From positions 30,636,501 through 30,700,500 of the forward strand of contig NC_060070.1 of assembly GCF_922984935.1 (NCBI RefSeq): a DNA stretch of 64,000 nt. Reading direction: 5' to 3'. Of this stretch, positions 24,295 to 36,657 are shown piece by piece. A program made the translations under genes and the position numbers. This DNA is from Meles meles (Eukaryota; Chordata; Mammalia; Carnivora; Mustelidae). Positions within the stretch are counted from its first letter, which is position 1; every line of letters begins with the position of its first letter. The notes below the pieces were generated by a model. It was given only the letters and a program-made list of their open reading frames with translations. It ran no database searches and was not told where the DNA came from.

Positions 24295-26160
24295 ATTTTC
24301 ATTCATGTTTGATTCTTTATAAAAGTAGAAGTTTTCAAAATGGCTTAATAATGTTAACAATTTCCTTATGTAACTAAGAAGCCCTTTTGATTTCAATACA
24401 GTTTTTCTTGTTTCTTATCAAAGTCACCCTGGGTCTTTTAAAACTCAAATAAGAAATAATATAAAGTGATATTCTCATCCTACCAAGAATTTAAAATTCA
24501 TTTCACGAATGTTAATTTTTTTTTTTTTTTTAAGGATCAAAGCTTTAAGCTTTTTCGTTCAAGTTGACAACAGACCAACCAAACACATTCTCATTTTTGT
24601 TCTTCTCATTTAATGCTATAAAAATAGCTACCATTGGTGAAATGTATTTTCCTCACTGGGATATGGAGGGCAACATAAAAAAGTTGTATGTTAACAAATC
24701 AAAGCTATACTAAAGAATTCTCAGGGGATAACTAGCCAACAGAGTTGACAACAAGGCAATCACCAGGCTCAAGAGAACTCCAGATTTTTTGTTTTATTTT
24801 TAGTGTCTATGATTTATATTCAGAAATTATCATTGGTAGTTGGTTTGGTTCACAGGAAAGAAAAATCATTGACATTTTTGTTTACAAATAAAAAATGTGG
24901 ACTGAGCATTACTTCCAACAGAAGTACTAATTCCTAACAAGATAACTAAAGAAAAACCTCACAGAGGATATTTTGAGGAAAAAAAAAAAAAAAAGGCTCC
25001 AGAACCACTTTCTAAGTAGATAACTCTGAAGGTTAAATATTAGAAAAGCACTTAAAACTTATTCTTAAAAAAAGGTAACACACATACCTCTGTGATGCAT
25101 TAGATTATCCCAGAAATTTTACAACATCTTAGAGACCACCAATATCTTTTAGTGATGAATTGTTGACATTCACTGGATAAATGAATAATGAATAAGTATA
25201 CAATAGACAACCTGACAGACTGACAAGCTAAAGGCAGAATAACCAAAAGACTGATCAATTCAATCAATTTAAATGATTATATAAATCATTTAATTTTATA
25301 AAATATTTCAGATTTTTATTTCCTCCCAGAATTTGCAGGTACTAAATACTACCATAATTCAAACCTGGTAATTCGTACTCAGTATGCAAAAGTGCTAGTG
25401 AGCCCAAGTATATTCCCTGGCAGGAAAAAAAAATAGTGTATTAAACAGTGTTGGTTCAAAGTTATTCACTCAGCAAATACTGACTGATGAGAGCACCAGG
25501 GTATGGATACAGAGATGAAACATTTACAGTCTCTGCCTTCAAGCAGGTTTTCTAGCTACTTAAATAATCATACATAATTATATGTGTTCATGTATAAAAT
25601 AACTACAAAAGAGGCAGACAAATGTGTAACTTCCAAAGTAGAGTTATTTAGATATGCTCTGGGATTTCAGAAAGGTAAAGCAATAAGAAAGAAGGTGGCA
25701 TTTCATCCACGTCTTCTTGAATATGTTGGGATTTCAACAAAAGCTCAATTAAGCAAGAGGAAGGCATTCAAAAGGTAGGCACCTGGCCTGGGCTGATATT
25801 TTATTGATCTGCCTCACTTTCCCATAGCAGTTGTTAAAATATTGACATATCTATATCTGAGGGTATAGAGGGAACCAGCCTCTGTCCCAGTTTTCCCCAG
25901 AACCCTCCCACCATTCCAGCAGCAGAGAACTCTCTCATGGGACCTCCTGAAATTGAGAAACCAAAATTTTAATTTGGGACACAGCAAGGCTCCCTAAGAT
26001 CCTGCTTCAGTTTTCAGTCTATGCTTTTGTTTTATAAAATTTTAAATATATTATATATCAACCTTATACTGGGCATTTTGAGGGGGAAAAAAAGAAAGGA
26101 ACCCCAGTTTGGATTGTCTAGCATGCAGGGGACTACTGGAAAGGGATCTTGAAACCTGAT
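24295..26160. other. Intronic DNA, no gene recognised
   Basis: Apart from T and A runs (24517-24532, 24978-24994) I see nothing notable. An open frame at 25584-25778 has no recognisable similarity. Confidence 0.5.
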
Positions 26161-26170
26161 TATGTAGGAC

Positions 26171-26378
26171 GGTTTTGTTTTGTTTTTTTTTTAAGTTTTC
26201 GTTTATTAATGAGAGCGAGAGAGCAAGGGGAGGGGCAGAAAGAAAGGGAGAGAATTTCAAGCAGACTCCCCATTGAGGGGGGAGCCTGATGTAGGACTCG
26301 ATCTCAAGACCCTGAAATCAGGACCTGAACCAAAATCAAGAGGTGGGATGCTTAATCAACTGAGCCACCAGGCACACC
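26171..26378 (-). mobile_element. Can-SINE, older subtype
   Basis: Blocks are a (GTTTT)n-T run, TTAATGAGAGCGAGAGAGC, GAGCCTGATGTAGGACTCG, GACCCTGAAATCAGGACC and ACTGAGCCACCAGGCAC. Flanks TATGTAGGAC (26161-26170) and TACGTAGGAC (26379-26388) look like the target duplication. Confidence 0.92.
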
Positions 26379-26574
26379 TACGTAGGACTTTAAATACCAG
26401 GCTGCGAAGTTTGGATTTCATTTTGGAAAGCATGAGAGGCTAAGAGGGAAGAAGGAGGCAGTCGGTAGAAGTAAAACTGAATTTTAAGAAAACTGATCTG
26501 GAAGTAGTACATAGGATAGACGAGAGAGGAAGAGGCAGGAATCAAATAGAACAGACACTATACTCTTTCAGTAC

Positions 26575-26735
26575 CTACTTGCTAATAGGCATTCTGTAAT
26601 CCTTACCACCTTGTACAGTAAATACTATCATGTCACAGACCAGAGACAAGAAGAGGCATTAAGACTCTTGCCCAGACTCATACAGTTACTACACAGCAGA
26701 GCTGGGATTTTACCCCAGGCCATCTAGCTCCAGAG
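26575..26735 (-). mobile_element. MIR SINE
   Basis: The blocks ACCTTGTACAGTAAATACTA, GAAGAGGCATTAAGAC and CAGCAGAGCTGGGATTTTAC CCCAGGCC are MIR reverse complement. Confidence 0.8.
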
Positions 26736-26814
26736 CCCATCTCTTTAAGCAAAATGCTACACTATCTCTCAACAAAGCAGAAGATAGTGAGGACTTGAAT
26801 TAGGAATTAGACCA

Positions 26815-27132
26815 CAGTTGACCCTTGAACAATGCAGGGGGTGGGGTGTTAACTCCCACACAGTCAAAAATCCATGTATATTGAAAATCCCCCAAAATTT
26901 AACTAGTAGCCTTTTGTTGACCAGCAGCCTTACTGATAACATAGTCAAATAACATGTATTTTTATGTTACATGCATAATATACTATGTTCTTACAATAAA
27001 GCAAGCTAAAGAAAAAGTATTATTAAAATCGTAAGGAAATTACATTTACAGTATTAGACTGTATTTATTTTTTAAAATCTGTGTATAAGTGGACTTGCAC
27101 AGCTTAAACCCATGCTATTCAAAGGTCAAATG
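26815..27132 (-). mobile_element. Tigger2/MER28-like DNA transposon, near complete
   Basis: Terminal inverted repeats are CAGTTGACCCTTGAACAATG at the left and ATTCAAAGGTCAAATG at the right. Between are AGTCAAAAATCCATGTATA, ACAATAAAGCAAGCTAAAG, ACATTTACAGTATTAGACTG and GTATAAGTGGACTTGCACAG. It is the same family as the copy at 10241 but in the opposite orientation. Confidence 0.85.
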
Positions 27133-28690
27133 TGCTTAAAGAAAATATTTTTAATGAGTGCAATATGACATGTGCATTAAAAAAAGAGAAAGAAATTAAA
27201 AATGCCTCTAAGCTTCAACGTCTGATAGAATTCAAGGTCCATCAGGAAAAAAAAAAAAAAAAAGGAAACTCAGGTGTAAAAACTAGCTTGGGAATAACAG
27301 GTGATGATTTCAGTGCCCGTGCCGACTGGAGAGGGACACTGATGTTCAGAAGATAGGATTATACTCTCTTCTGGAATAATTTTCAAGGAGAGTTAGTAGA
27401 AGCCAGGAGAGTGCTGGTCAGAAAGAGAGCAGAATGAAAACTTTGGAAGACAATTAGATTTAAAGGTCTAGAAGAGGAGTGAACAAGGATCTTAAATCTG
27501 AATTTGCCTGTGATATATAGGATAGATTGCAGGAAAAGTTAACTATTTATAAATAAGAATACTGTGCTATCTTTAATGTTTTTATCTTATACTTCATGTT
27601 AATGAATGCTTTAAATTAATGACACAAAATAAAAAGAAAAGTAGCATAAAATTGTCTATAGTCAGGGTAAAAATTTAGGGGAAAAGATACATATTGGAAA
27701 AGAAAAAAAAGGAATGGAATGTGCTGAAATTCTTTCCAGTGGTTGTGTGAGGTATTGCTGTTATGAAAAATTTAATTTACTATTTTGATCTTCCATGCAT
27801 ATGCAATATGATCATATAAGTTACATAATAAAATACATTTATTAAAACATAGTTACACTGGCACAAACCAGCACTGGTCAACATTAATATAGCTAATTGT
27901 TCCACTAATAATATAATCAATTGTATTGATTGCATTTAATATTTATATTAATTTTTATGCTTGACCAGTAAAATTTGGGTACAGTAAAATTTATAGCACT
28001 TGCTATTAATTCTAAATACTTTATGCAAGTTGGAGATCCAGGGTTGTTTATTTTTTGTTTGTTTTATTTTTTCAGAAAATAGTAGAAACCACCATATGCA
28101 TGTATTTTCTGAGGGGGAAACCAATCCCCATGAGTAATCTGTATAATCTTTCCTCAGGCTCTAGACATTTTCCACTCCCACAGCCACCCAAAGCTGTGCT
28201 CCAAATTTTGGGAAACTTCCCATAGAAAGAAACCCAAACTGCCCAAGTGGTCAAAGCTTTAATAAGTGCTTTATTAAAGATAAATAATAGCTTAGTGCTG
28301 TCCTATTCTGTAAAGAACCCAATTCCCTAGAAATGTCAAGGATAACATGGATTTGTGAGCCGTTCTACAAAAATGGGAATAAGCTATGTAAGTCAGGATT
28401 TCTTCAACTTGACTTGGAGCCAGCTCCTTTCTGTTCCTAAAGGCACAAATCTCAATTAAGTGCCAAAATAGAGAAAAGGTATCTATTTACTTTCCATCTC
28501 ATGGTCTCTTCAGGATTCAAAAGCCCATATGCTTCCAAATTCCACTTAATCTACACTCCCTTTCTCTTCCAATGCCCCATCCCTGAAAATCACCTCTCTT
28601 TCCTCCTACATCCTCTGTCAAAATCAGAGGAAATTGGATTAAACTAATATGTACTAAGCTTTGAATAACTGGGAGTTTTCCGAGAATAGT
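27133..28690. other. Intronic DNA, no gene recognised
   Basis: An A run lies at 27246-27263. The rest is unique A+T-rich sequence. The 28070-28270 part has a more balanced composition but no similarity I recognise. Confidence 0.5.
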
Positions 28691-29012
28691 TTAACTTCCA
28701 CATGTAATGACACATCTATACAGTTGTTCACACAGGTGTGTTAAGTATTTTCATACGTCTTCTTCCTTGCCCCCATTTATCTTTTTTGTTTGATTCCTCC
28801 CTTTGGTCTCTCCATTTACACCCACATTTTTCATACATATCTATGCCTCTTCTCTTCCAGTCAGCTATGTAAACAATCAATGGGTTTTTCTCTGTATTTA
28901 TGTAACCTCACACACAGCTACACTACCAACACATGAGCAAAAATACACACACAGAATACACAGTACACTGATATATACAACATAAGCATATACATTTATA
29001 GAGGGATTTTTT

Positions 29013-29685
29013 TTTTGAGTTTTTTTTTTTTTTTTTTACTTTCTAGTTTCTTCTTTTTTTTTTTTTAATTTATTTTTATTTGTTTATTTACAGCATAACA
29101 GTGTTTACTGTTTTGGAATCACACCCAGTGCTCCATGCAGTACGTGCCCTCCCTATTACCCGCCACCTGGTTCCTCAACCTCCCACCCCCCCCACCCCCC
29201 TGCCGCCCCTTCATAACCCTCTGGTTGTTTTTCAGAGTCCATAGTCTCTCATGGTTCATCTCCCCTTCCAGTTTCGCTCAACTCCCTCTCCTCTCCATCT
29301 CCCCATATCCTCCATGTTATTTGTTATGCTCCACAAATAAGTGAGACCATATGATACTTGACTCTCTCTGCTTGACTTATTTCGCTCAGCATAATCTCTT
29401 CCAGTCCCGTCCATGTTGCTACAAAAGTTGGGTATTCGTCCTTTCTGATGGAGGCATAATACTCCATTGTGTATATGGACCACATCTTCCTTATCCATTC
29501 ATCCGTTGAAGGGCATCTTGGTTCTTTCCACAGTTTGGCGACCGTAGCCATTGCTGCAATAAACATTGGGGTACAAATGGCCCTTCTTTTCACTACATCT
29601 GTATCTTTGGGGTAAATACCCAGCAGTGCAATTGCAGGGTCATAGGGAAGCTCTATTTTTAATTTCTTAAGGAATCTCCACACTG
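29013..29685 (-). mobile_element. Young 5'-truncated L1 with 18-bp target-site duplication
   Basis: On minus, the element encodes the C-terminal end of L1 ORF2 (motifs KLKIELPYDPAIALLGIYPK, EPRCPSTDEWIRKMW, SIYTMEYYASIRKDE) followed by the 3'UTR and an A tail broken by non-A bases (29013-29070 on plus). The duplication TTTATAGAGGGATTTTTT is at 28995-29012 and 29686-29703. The reading frame is open at 29324-29683 but it is only the end of ORF2, so the copy is dead. Confidence 0.96.
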
Positions 29686-29703
29686 TTTATAGAGGGATTT
29701 TTT

Positions 29704-30350
29704 ATCACTATTTTACTGAAAAAAGGAGGAAAATATTATACATATTATACTTTATTAGATATTACATGTTATTATACAGCACATTACATATTGTTATGTA
29801 GGTATGTGTTTTGTTTTTGTTTTTTGTTTTGTTTTATTTATTGCTTTTCTCATCTAACAATATCTTCTGGAAAGCTCTCTAAGTCATCTGGTGTAGTACT
29901 AATTTGTTCTTTTTAATAGTAGTATAATATTACATAAGAATGACATAACTTATTCCATGATTTTCATATTAATGGAAATTTACTATATTTCCATTTTTTT
30001 GCCATAACAAACAACATTGAAATAAACATCCATTTACTTGTATCTTTATACATTGTGCTTTTATTTCTATGGAATAGGATCTTATGAGTATAAAGATTTC
30101 ATGCATATATTTAATTTTAATAGATGCTGCCAGATTGCTTTGCAAACAGGCTGTATGCTTCACATTTCCAGCAGGATTGTATGAAGTACCCTTTCCCCCA
30201 CATCCCAGTCAGCATTAGATTCTACAATTCTATTCTGGTTCTGTCAGGCTGATGAGTGTGAAGTGATATATCACTTACTTCCAATTTGCCTTTCCCTTAC
30301 TGCTAGTAAACTGAACATCTTTTCATATGCATATTGGCCAAGTGCCCCGA
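29704..30350 (-). mobile_element. Ancient L1-like fragment around the young L1
   Basis: The text has the layout of old mammalian L1 ORF2 on minus (ACATTGAAATAAACATCCAT, TGCCAGATTGCTTTGCAAAC, CAGCAGGATTGTATG, GATGAGTGTGAAGTGATAT, AACATCTTTTCATATGC). It probably continues left of 28995. Assignment by eye only. Confidence 0.5.
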
Positions 30351-33000
30351 AAAATAAAGAAGTTTTTTTTTTTTTTTTCCTTTTTGGGGGATAACCTACT
30401 AGCGTTTTTTAAAGTATACCTAAGAAAAATCTTACCTGACCCATCCACGCGAGTAAAACGGGGTTCTGTGTAGAAAGCTGAAACAAAGTCAGTCTAGAAA
30501 AGATACTCAGCTGTGTGCTATAGAGAATCATTGAGGAATTCCTTCATTCTAGCCTAAAGTACCTAAGAGTGTTCAAATTGGCCAAGGGTTTGTGTTGTGT
30601 GGTTGTGGATTGATAGAGAAAGAAAGTAAAGGCACAAGGACTGAAGTTCATGGGTGGACAGCCAAGTAGTCAACATTGCCTTTGGATTTCTTGTATTTCT
30701 ACAAGTGCTACAATGCACAGGCCCATCTGCTCTCCGGTAGGACACATCCCATTGGGTAATAAATTATAGCGCTGAGATATTATGGCAACATGAACCTTCC
30801 TATGAATTCCCACAAGAGCCATAAGACGGAAATGTACTATAAATCAAGGAACATACACAAAAGATTCCATAGAGAGTTCTAAGAGATGTCTACATATACA
30901 TATATATTCACATAATTAGTTTTCCTGGTCATGTTCCAATGTTGAATAGTTCGGGAGAAATATACATATAACATTAAAATCATCCCATTTGATTTTCAAT
31001 GGTAAGGAAAAATTTGTGAGTAGCAGATTGAATGTATATTCAAAAGTGTCTCTTTGTTTATTTTTTTCTTTTTCTTTTTTCATCTTACTTGAGAGTAGTG
31101 GTGGAGTAAATATGAAAGTCTGGGATTATTTCCTTCCAAGAATGTACTCAGTGAAATTTTAAATTTGAAGTATTTCTCCAAAAGGACTGAAGAATAAAGG
31201 AGGACTTCATCAGGTAGGTCATAAAACCACTAAACATTGTGAAATCAGAGCTGTAATGATGCTCCAAATTAGCTTCCCTGAGGAGGGGATTCTAGCCGCA
31301 GCCTTTGTTAAGTGCTGTAATGTGTAGTGAGTAAAATGAATTATTCATGTCATACTTGAACATACTCTGGGAATTTCTGAAGGACTCCAGGAGAAAAATA
31401 TGATTTGTCTTTCAGGGAATGAGAAGAATCTGGATCCTGATTTCAAGCAAAGGATACAATCTAAGAGCGGCTTGCATTCATTTCACAACCTTTAGAATTT
31501 CTCCCCACTTTGTAAAAGCAGAGGAAGTATAAGTTAATCAATTGGGTGAAAACCCGCACTATTTATGTAGAGCATTCTTCTGAATTCTCAGAAGTGGGAC
31601 TTCCATTCCTGATGCGTGAGTTGCATTCTGCTTGCCTTGCTAAGTACACAATTGCTGCTATTTGTGTAGATGAATTATTTCTCCTATAACAAGGCTGGAA
31701 TTACATTTGGGAATTTAATTCAAATTAAGTATTAATAATAGGAGCAACCTTCTTAATGTCATTAAAAAAAAGTGCCATCAGTACTTAAAACGTAAGTCAT
31801 CGCAAAGCATCCTCCCTTCCCCTGCATACCTTCAGGTTCTAATTCCATCATGAAATAGTCTGTCAAATTATTTTCTAAGTTGTTACCCATGGAAGGAAGG
31901 GAATGCAAGTGAGATTCAATGTTCATTTACTTGAGATTGCTTTAAAATACTGGTTTGTTTTGTTTTGTTAAAAAGAGAATATACATCAGATGTTTATTCT
32001 CTTGGGGGGAGGAGGGGGTGTGGTGGCACAAATGACCTAGAAATGCTTTCAAAACCAAAACAAACAAACAAACAAAAAATAAAATTTACTCTAGCTGCAT
32101 TACTTGTGCTTAAGTGTTGTTTATAAAAAGTTGACTAGTAAAGAATTAAGAAAATATGAACCCAGAATGCTTCTAAATTTAAAATATTACTCAGCAAAGT
32201 AATGTTCTTTAAACTTTCAAGACCCATGCCTTGGTTAATAGAAAAGAATTAGGAATGTCTCCCTTTGGGATAACAAAGTATTAATAAGCATATACTAAGG
32301 AACAGACCCTTCAGACTGGCGGAGACCCAGACAATGGAAAGGTCCCAGTCTCTGCTCTTCATACCCACTGACCCCTGCCTTCTCCTCTTCCTTCTGTGTG
32401 ACTGTATCCTAGACCAGCCCCTAGACTGCTAAAGGCCACCCATCCCATATATCATGCTGATAGCTTACTGAAGAGAGAAACACTAATTGTGGAATGAAGT
32501 CTTTTCTGAGACCTTGCCATTTGCCCACAAAATGAAGCTCCCCAGAGCAAGAGGCAGGCAGATCTGTAGCTTGATGAAGCAGATGGCTGGAGTTTGACCA
32601 AGTCCTACTTCAAACATTCTTAGTTGTCCTGTGGTGAAAAGAGGACTTAGTGTACTTCTCCTACCCCCAAAAGGGCCTCAAAATGCAACAGAGCACCCCT
32701 AGAAGCAGAGTAAGAAAGAGGGCAGAGAAGGGGCCCAAGCTGTCTAGATAGTGCTGAGCACGGCCTCACCTTTGTTCCCACACCTTCCACCTGGATCTGT
32801 GTTGGTCTTTCTTGACCTTACCTTCCCGTGTCATGGGAAGATAACCGTTTTTTCACTTTAATTTTGCCTCTGAAGATTCTGGTCATTTGGCAGAGATCTA
32901 GAAATCTTAATAAAAATATAAATATCATCAAAATATCATCAAATATCATCAAATATAAATATCATCAAAAAGAATAATATGATATGATACTCAAAACTTT
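30351..33000. other. Intronic DNA, no gene recognised
   Basis: A T run lies at 30363-30379, (GTTTT)n at 31956-31970, (AAAC)n at 32056-32077 and an ATATCATCAAA tandem at 32920-32970. No coding pattern. Confidence 0.5.
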
Positions 33001-33004
33001 GTCC

Positions 33005-33122
33005 CTTTACAGTAGAGTATAAATTATCTGAGGGCAAGAAACCATGTCCATTTCTGTTCATGCTATAAACACAACGACTAATACAGCACCTGGCATGGAG
33101 CAGCTGCTCAATAAATATATTA
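33005..33122 (+). mobile_element. L2 LINE 3' end
   Basis: TTATCTGAGGGCAAGAAACC, ACAGCACCTGGCATGGAGCA and GCTCAATAAATATATT match the L2 3' terminal pattern. Confidence 0.8.
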
Positions 33123-33124
33123 AC

Positions 33125-33512
33125 TAGTAGTTCTCAAATTTTAGTGGGTATCAGAATCACTGGAAGTTTTGTTAAACCACAGATTACTAAACCCCATCCT
33201 CAGTTTCTGATGCAGCAGATCTGACGTGGGATCTGAGATTTGTATTTTTTTTTTTAAGATTTATTTTTTTTTGAGAGAGAGAGAAAGAGAGAGCACAGGT
33301 CGGGGGTAGTGGTGAGGGGGGCAGAGGGAGAGGGAGAGAGAAACTCCAAGCAGACTGAGCACAGAGCTCGAGGCAGGGTTAGGTCTCACAACCCCGAAGC
33401 TCAGCAGACTTCAGACGAGGCCACCCAGGCACCCCTGAGAATGTGCATTTCTAACAAGTTCCCAGACGCCATTGCTGCTAGTAGTCCCGAGACCACATTT
33501 TAAGAAACACTG
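33125..33512 (+). mobile_element. MER5A-like hAT transposon, split by a SINE
   Basis: The left half has TAGTTCTCAAATTTTAGTGG, ATCAGAATCACTGGAAG, GTTAAACCACAGATTAC; the right half has GAATGTGCATTTCTAACAAG TTCCCAG and ends GACCACATTTTAAGAAACAC TG. Together they make one MER5A with SINE 33246-33434 inserted. Confidence 0.87.
33246..33434 (-). mobile_element. Can-SINE nested in MER5A
   Basis: Older subtype: T run, GAGAGAGAGCACAGG, GAGCACAGAGCTCGAGGCAG, and CCACCCAGGCACCCC end. The flank CTGAGATTTGTATT is repeated with changes as CTGAGAATGTGCATT. Confidence 0.9.
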
Positions 33513-33699
33513 TATTAAACCACACAAAATTACCATTTTTCTTGGTCCAAAATGGCCAAATATTAGCATTGTATGTGACTTGACTTAATGTTTTTATGAG
33601 TTAATATGTATAAATGAATGGATAAATATAATGTAGGCATTTAAATTCTTTGAGTTTATTCATATCCAGAAGCCATAACAAGTGCATATGACAAACTAG

Positions 33700-33925
33700 G
33701 GAAATGGGCTCTGGAATGAGACAGACCCACATTTAAATTCTTACCCCAACACTTAACTAGGTGCGGAGCCCCAGATAAATCACCTATCTTCTAAGTTTTC
33801 TTGTCTCTAAAATGGGGGTGATGCACTGGTTGTGAAGACTGAATGAAATAATATATGAAAAAAATAAAAAACAAAAAAACAACGCAAAAAAACCCTGCAT
33901 CGTATCTGGCATGTTGTAGATATTC
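33700..33925 (+). mobile_element. MIR SINE
   Basis: GGGCTCTGGAATGAGACAGA, CCCAGATAAATCACCTATC, TCTCTAAAATGGGGGTGATG, AGACTGAATGAAATAATAT and ATGTTGTAGATATTCAATG follow the MIR order. Confidence 0.85.
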
Positions 33926-34277
33926 AATGAAAAGTAACCAACATCATTATTGTTAGTTTCACCATTATTATTATCATCTTAACTTTGTCTCACTCTAGAA
34001 ATTAGAATAACTCGTGTTCTTCCATGTGATTTCTCTACGTAGCGAGTAAACCAAAATTGGGAAAGGTTACGTAAGAATCATTTCAAAACACCAATGGTTC
34101 TTGCCCCTGACAATGTTTTTGTTCTAACAGGTTAACACCTGCTCTAATTCCAACAGTACACTCGGGAACCTCACATGTCAATCTAATAATAGCAAAATTC
34201 CACAAAATTCAACTAAAAGTTGTTGAGATGAAAGGGTCAGAAAACAGTGTTGGAGGTCTAAAACAGCTTCAAACTCA

Positions 34278-34430
34278 ACATCTGGGATAGTTGGGGGAAA
34301 CTACTTAAACTTTCTCAGCCCGTTCTCTCAAATGGGAAAGGAAATCAACAGCACTTACTTCTCGGGCATATTACGGGGATTAAATATTGTATGCACAGAT
34401 GCATATAAAATGCAAAACACACATAAGTAT
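34278..34430 (+). mobile_element. MIR SINE fragment
   Basis: The blocks AAACTTTCTCAGCCCGTTCT, CTCAAATGGGAAAGG, and TTACGGGGATTAAATATTG resemble the MIR 3' half. Confidence 0.6.
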
Positions 34431-36124
34431 TCTTTATGTAGTATGTAGTGAACAGTCTCAGTTTCAACCACACTATTCTACTGTCCCTAAAAGTCTACCC
34501 CTACATGTCACACCTGTGTGTTAACTAAGAGTTTATAAAATGTGGTCACTGTAGCCGCACAGTCCATGTCAGGACCACAGCCATCCCTCTACATTACCAG
34601 ATGGCCCAGATACCTCAACCACCAACACCCCAGCCTCTCTGCATAGGCCTCCATAAGATTTTGGTTATATAACAAAGCCACTAGCTACACAAAGAGGGAA
34701 AGAGATGGACTGAGAATAGGATAATTATGGGCAGAAGGAAATGGAAGTGAATCCTGGAATGGCAGAATGGTGATGGGAAAAGACCCTATACCCACAAGAA
34801 GAATAGATCATGTGCTAGAACAGGGTAAGAAAAGTAATTAAAGCCAGGCTGCTGCCTAGATTAAGGAAGGGAAAAGAAAAAAAAAAAAAAAAAAAAAAGA
34901 CAGGGCATCATAGCTGTTCACGATAGGGAAGGAATGAGTCAGGGAAGGGAGGAGAGAAAATAATGTAAGCAGTATAAGAGGCTCTCTTTATTCCTATCTT
35001 GGGCACAGATAGTTGAAACTCATCTCTGCTCTTAAAGGCAAGGGGAGTCTTGTAGACATGACCATATTAAAATAGCACACTTGATAAGTTCCAGTAAAGA
35101 TTTTAAATTCCTTTGGCATGTCAAGGTGACCCAGTTACTGGGGCTATCCAATAAATGAGAGAAAATGGTAAATTACCTGGGTTTGAGGGCTCATTTTCTT
35201 TTAGATTTCATAAACATCATTTTGCAGATGCTGTTTAGAATAGCTATTTCTCATTCAATTGATGTTGAGAACATCAATGTTCTATTATGAGAATTTGGGG
35301 AAAGAGGAACAAACAGAGTGATTAATGAAAGGGGATTAGCAAAGGGAACATAGGAGCCCCCCTCCCACCTTACCTCACCTGCCCAACTATCACCCTCATA
35401 GAAAATCCAACCACCCCATCATACCTCTTTGTAAAGATCTAATGTGAGCTGCCTTCTTGACCCATCACAATGAAGAAAGCAAATGAAGAAAAAAGAGACA
35501 AGCATTTGCAAGGCTTGGAGTCTCAAACTTCTGTAGAGTAGTATTTGTTTCATGGAAATTTGAATCTAAGATTTTACAAACATCAGTGCAAAAACTGTGT
35601 TCACTCTACCCTTCCATATGTAATCTAGTGCCAGTCCCTAAAAGGGCTGTGAAGCTCTGCACAGACCACTTTATCATAATAGGCTCTTTTATCTGCTGCC
35701 AGAGAGCAACAAAAGAACACTTGCATGTCTGTAGAGATTCTAGGATTATGTTAGGATGGAAAATAGAAAGACAAATACTTCCTAAAATACTGTCTGTTAC
35801 TCCCAGAATCACTATAGCAATACCCAAGCCAAGCAGCAGAGAAAAGCCTTAACACACTATGCAATTCAGCTACAACTCATCACTGCTGCTATAATTACAG
35901 GTGCCTGCCTTCCTCCTCTCAGATCCGGGTATAAAAGCCTAGGGCAGAATTTGTTTCTCAGCTGCAAAGAAGCTGAAGCTAGCAGTCAATAAACACACAG
36001 AACTCAGCATTTGACAGACAGGCTCTTACAGAATATAGAGCTACCCTGTTTATTGTTCAACAGCTCTTCCACACTCAGATTTTCAGGATAACAAAGAGGA
36101 GATATTTCTGGATGCTTCCCAAGT
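34431..36124. other. Intronic DNA; TATA-like motif, no gene recognised
   Basis: An A run lies at 34877-34898. At 35930 a GGGTATAAAAGCC motif occurs in LTR- or promoter-like surroundings (see findings). Open frames at 35586-35852 have no recognised similarity. Confidence 0.45.
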
Positions 36125-36300
36125 ACAAGGACCAATTTCATTTTAAGACTCATAAGAATCCTGTAAGTGAGGTGTTATTATCCTTAATTTTTAAATAAGA
36201 AAATTGAGACTCAAAGGTTGAGCGAGTTGCCCTAGGTTATATACCTTGTAAGTGATGGAATTGGTTCTGGATTCCCAATCTTTCAGACCCATTATCCATG
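36125..36300 (-). mobile_element. MIR SINE
   Basis: AGAATCCTGTAAGTGAGGTG, AAGAAAATTGAGACTCAAAG and GAGCGAGTTGCCCTAGG follow the MIR reverse complement. Confidence 0.8.
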
Positions 36301-36537
36301 CTTTTTCCAGATCAGTCTGGAATCAAGCTCCTGGCAAAAGGAGGTTATTGGCAATGGGTTGTGGCTCTCATAACTTGGAAACAACACTTAAAAGCTGATG
36401 TGTGACAATATTCAAAGAAGAATTCTCTACCCAGATCCTTTTATGGGGAGATGGAGTGATTGGGATATAAGATTCCACTGTGGATGTATCCAGTTATGAG
36501 CAAATCAGAAAATACTGATTTTAAAGACACCATAACT

Positions 36538-36657
36538 ATGATGAGCACTGGGTATTATACTTAACTAATGAATCACTGAACACTGCATCAAGGACTAATT
36601 ATGTATTATACACTGGTTAACTGAACACAATAAAAAAATAAAATAAAAATAAATAAA
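36538..36657 (+). mobile_element. L1 3' terminal fragment, older
   Basis: ATGATGAGCACTGGGTATTA, GAATCACTGAACACTGCATC and a (AAAT)n/A-rich tail identify an L1 3' end of about 120 bases. Confidence 0.8.

Noticed and set aside
29324..29683. 119-codon open frame on minus
   Set aside because: The end of L1 ORF2 in a 5'-truncated L1; no promoter, no catalytic domains.
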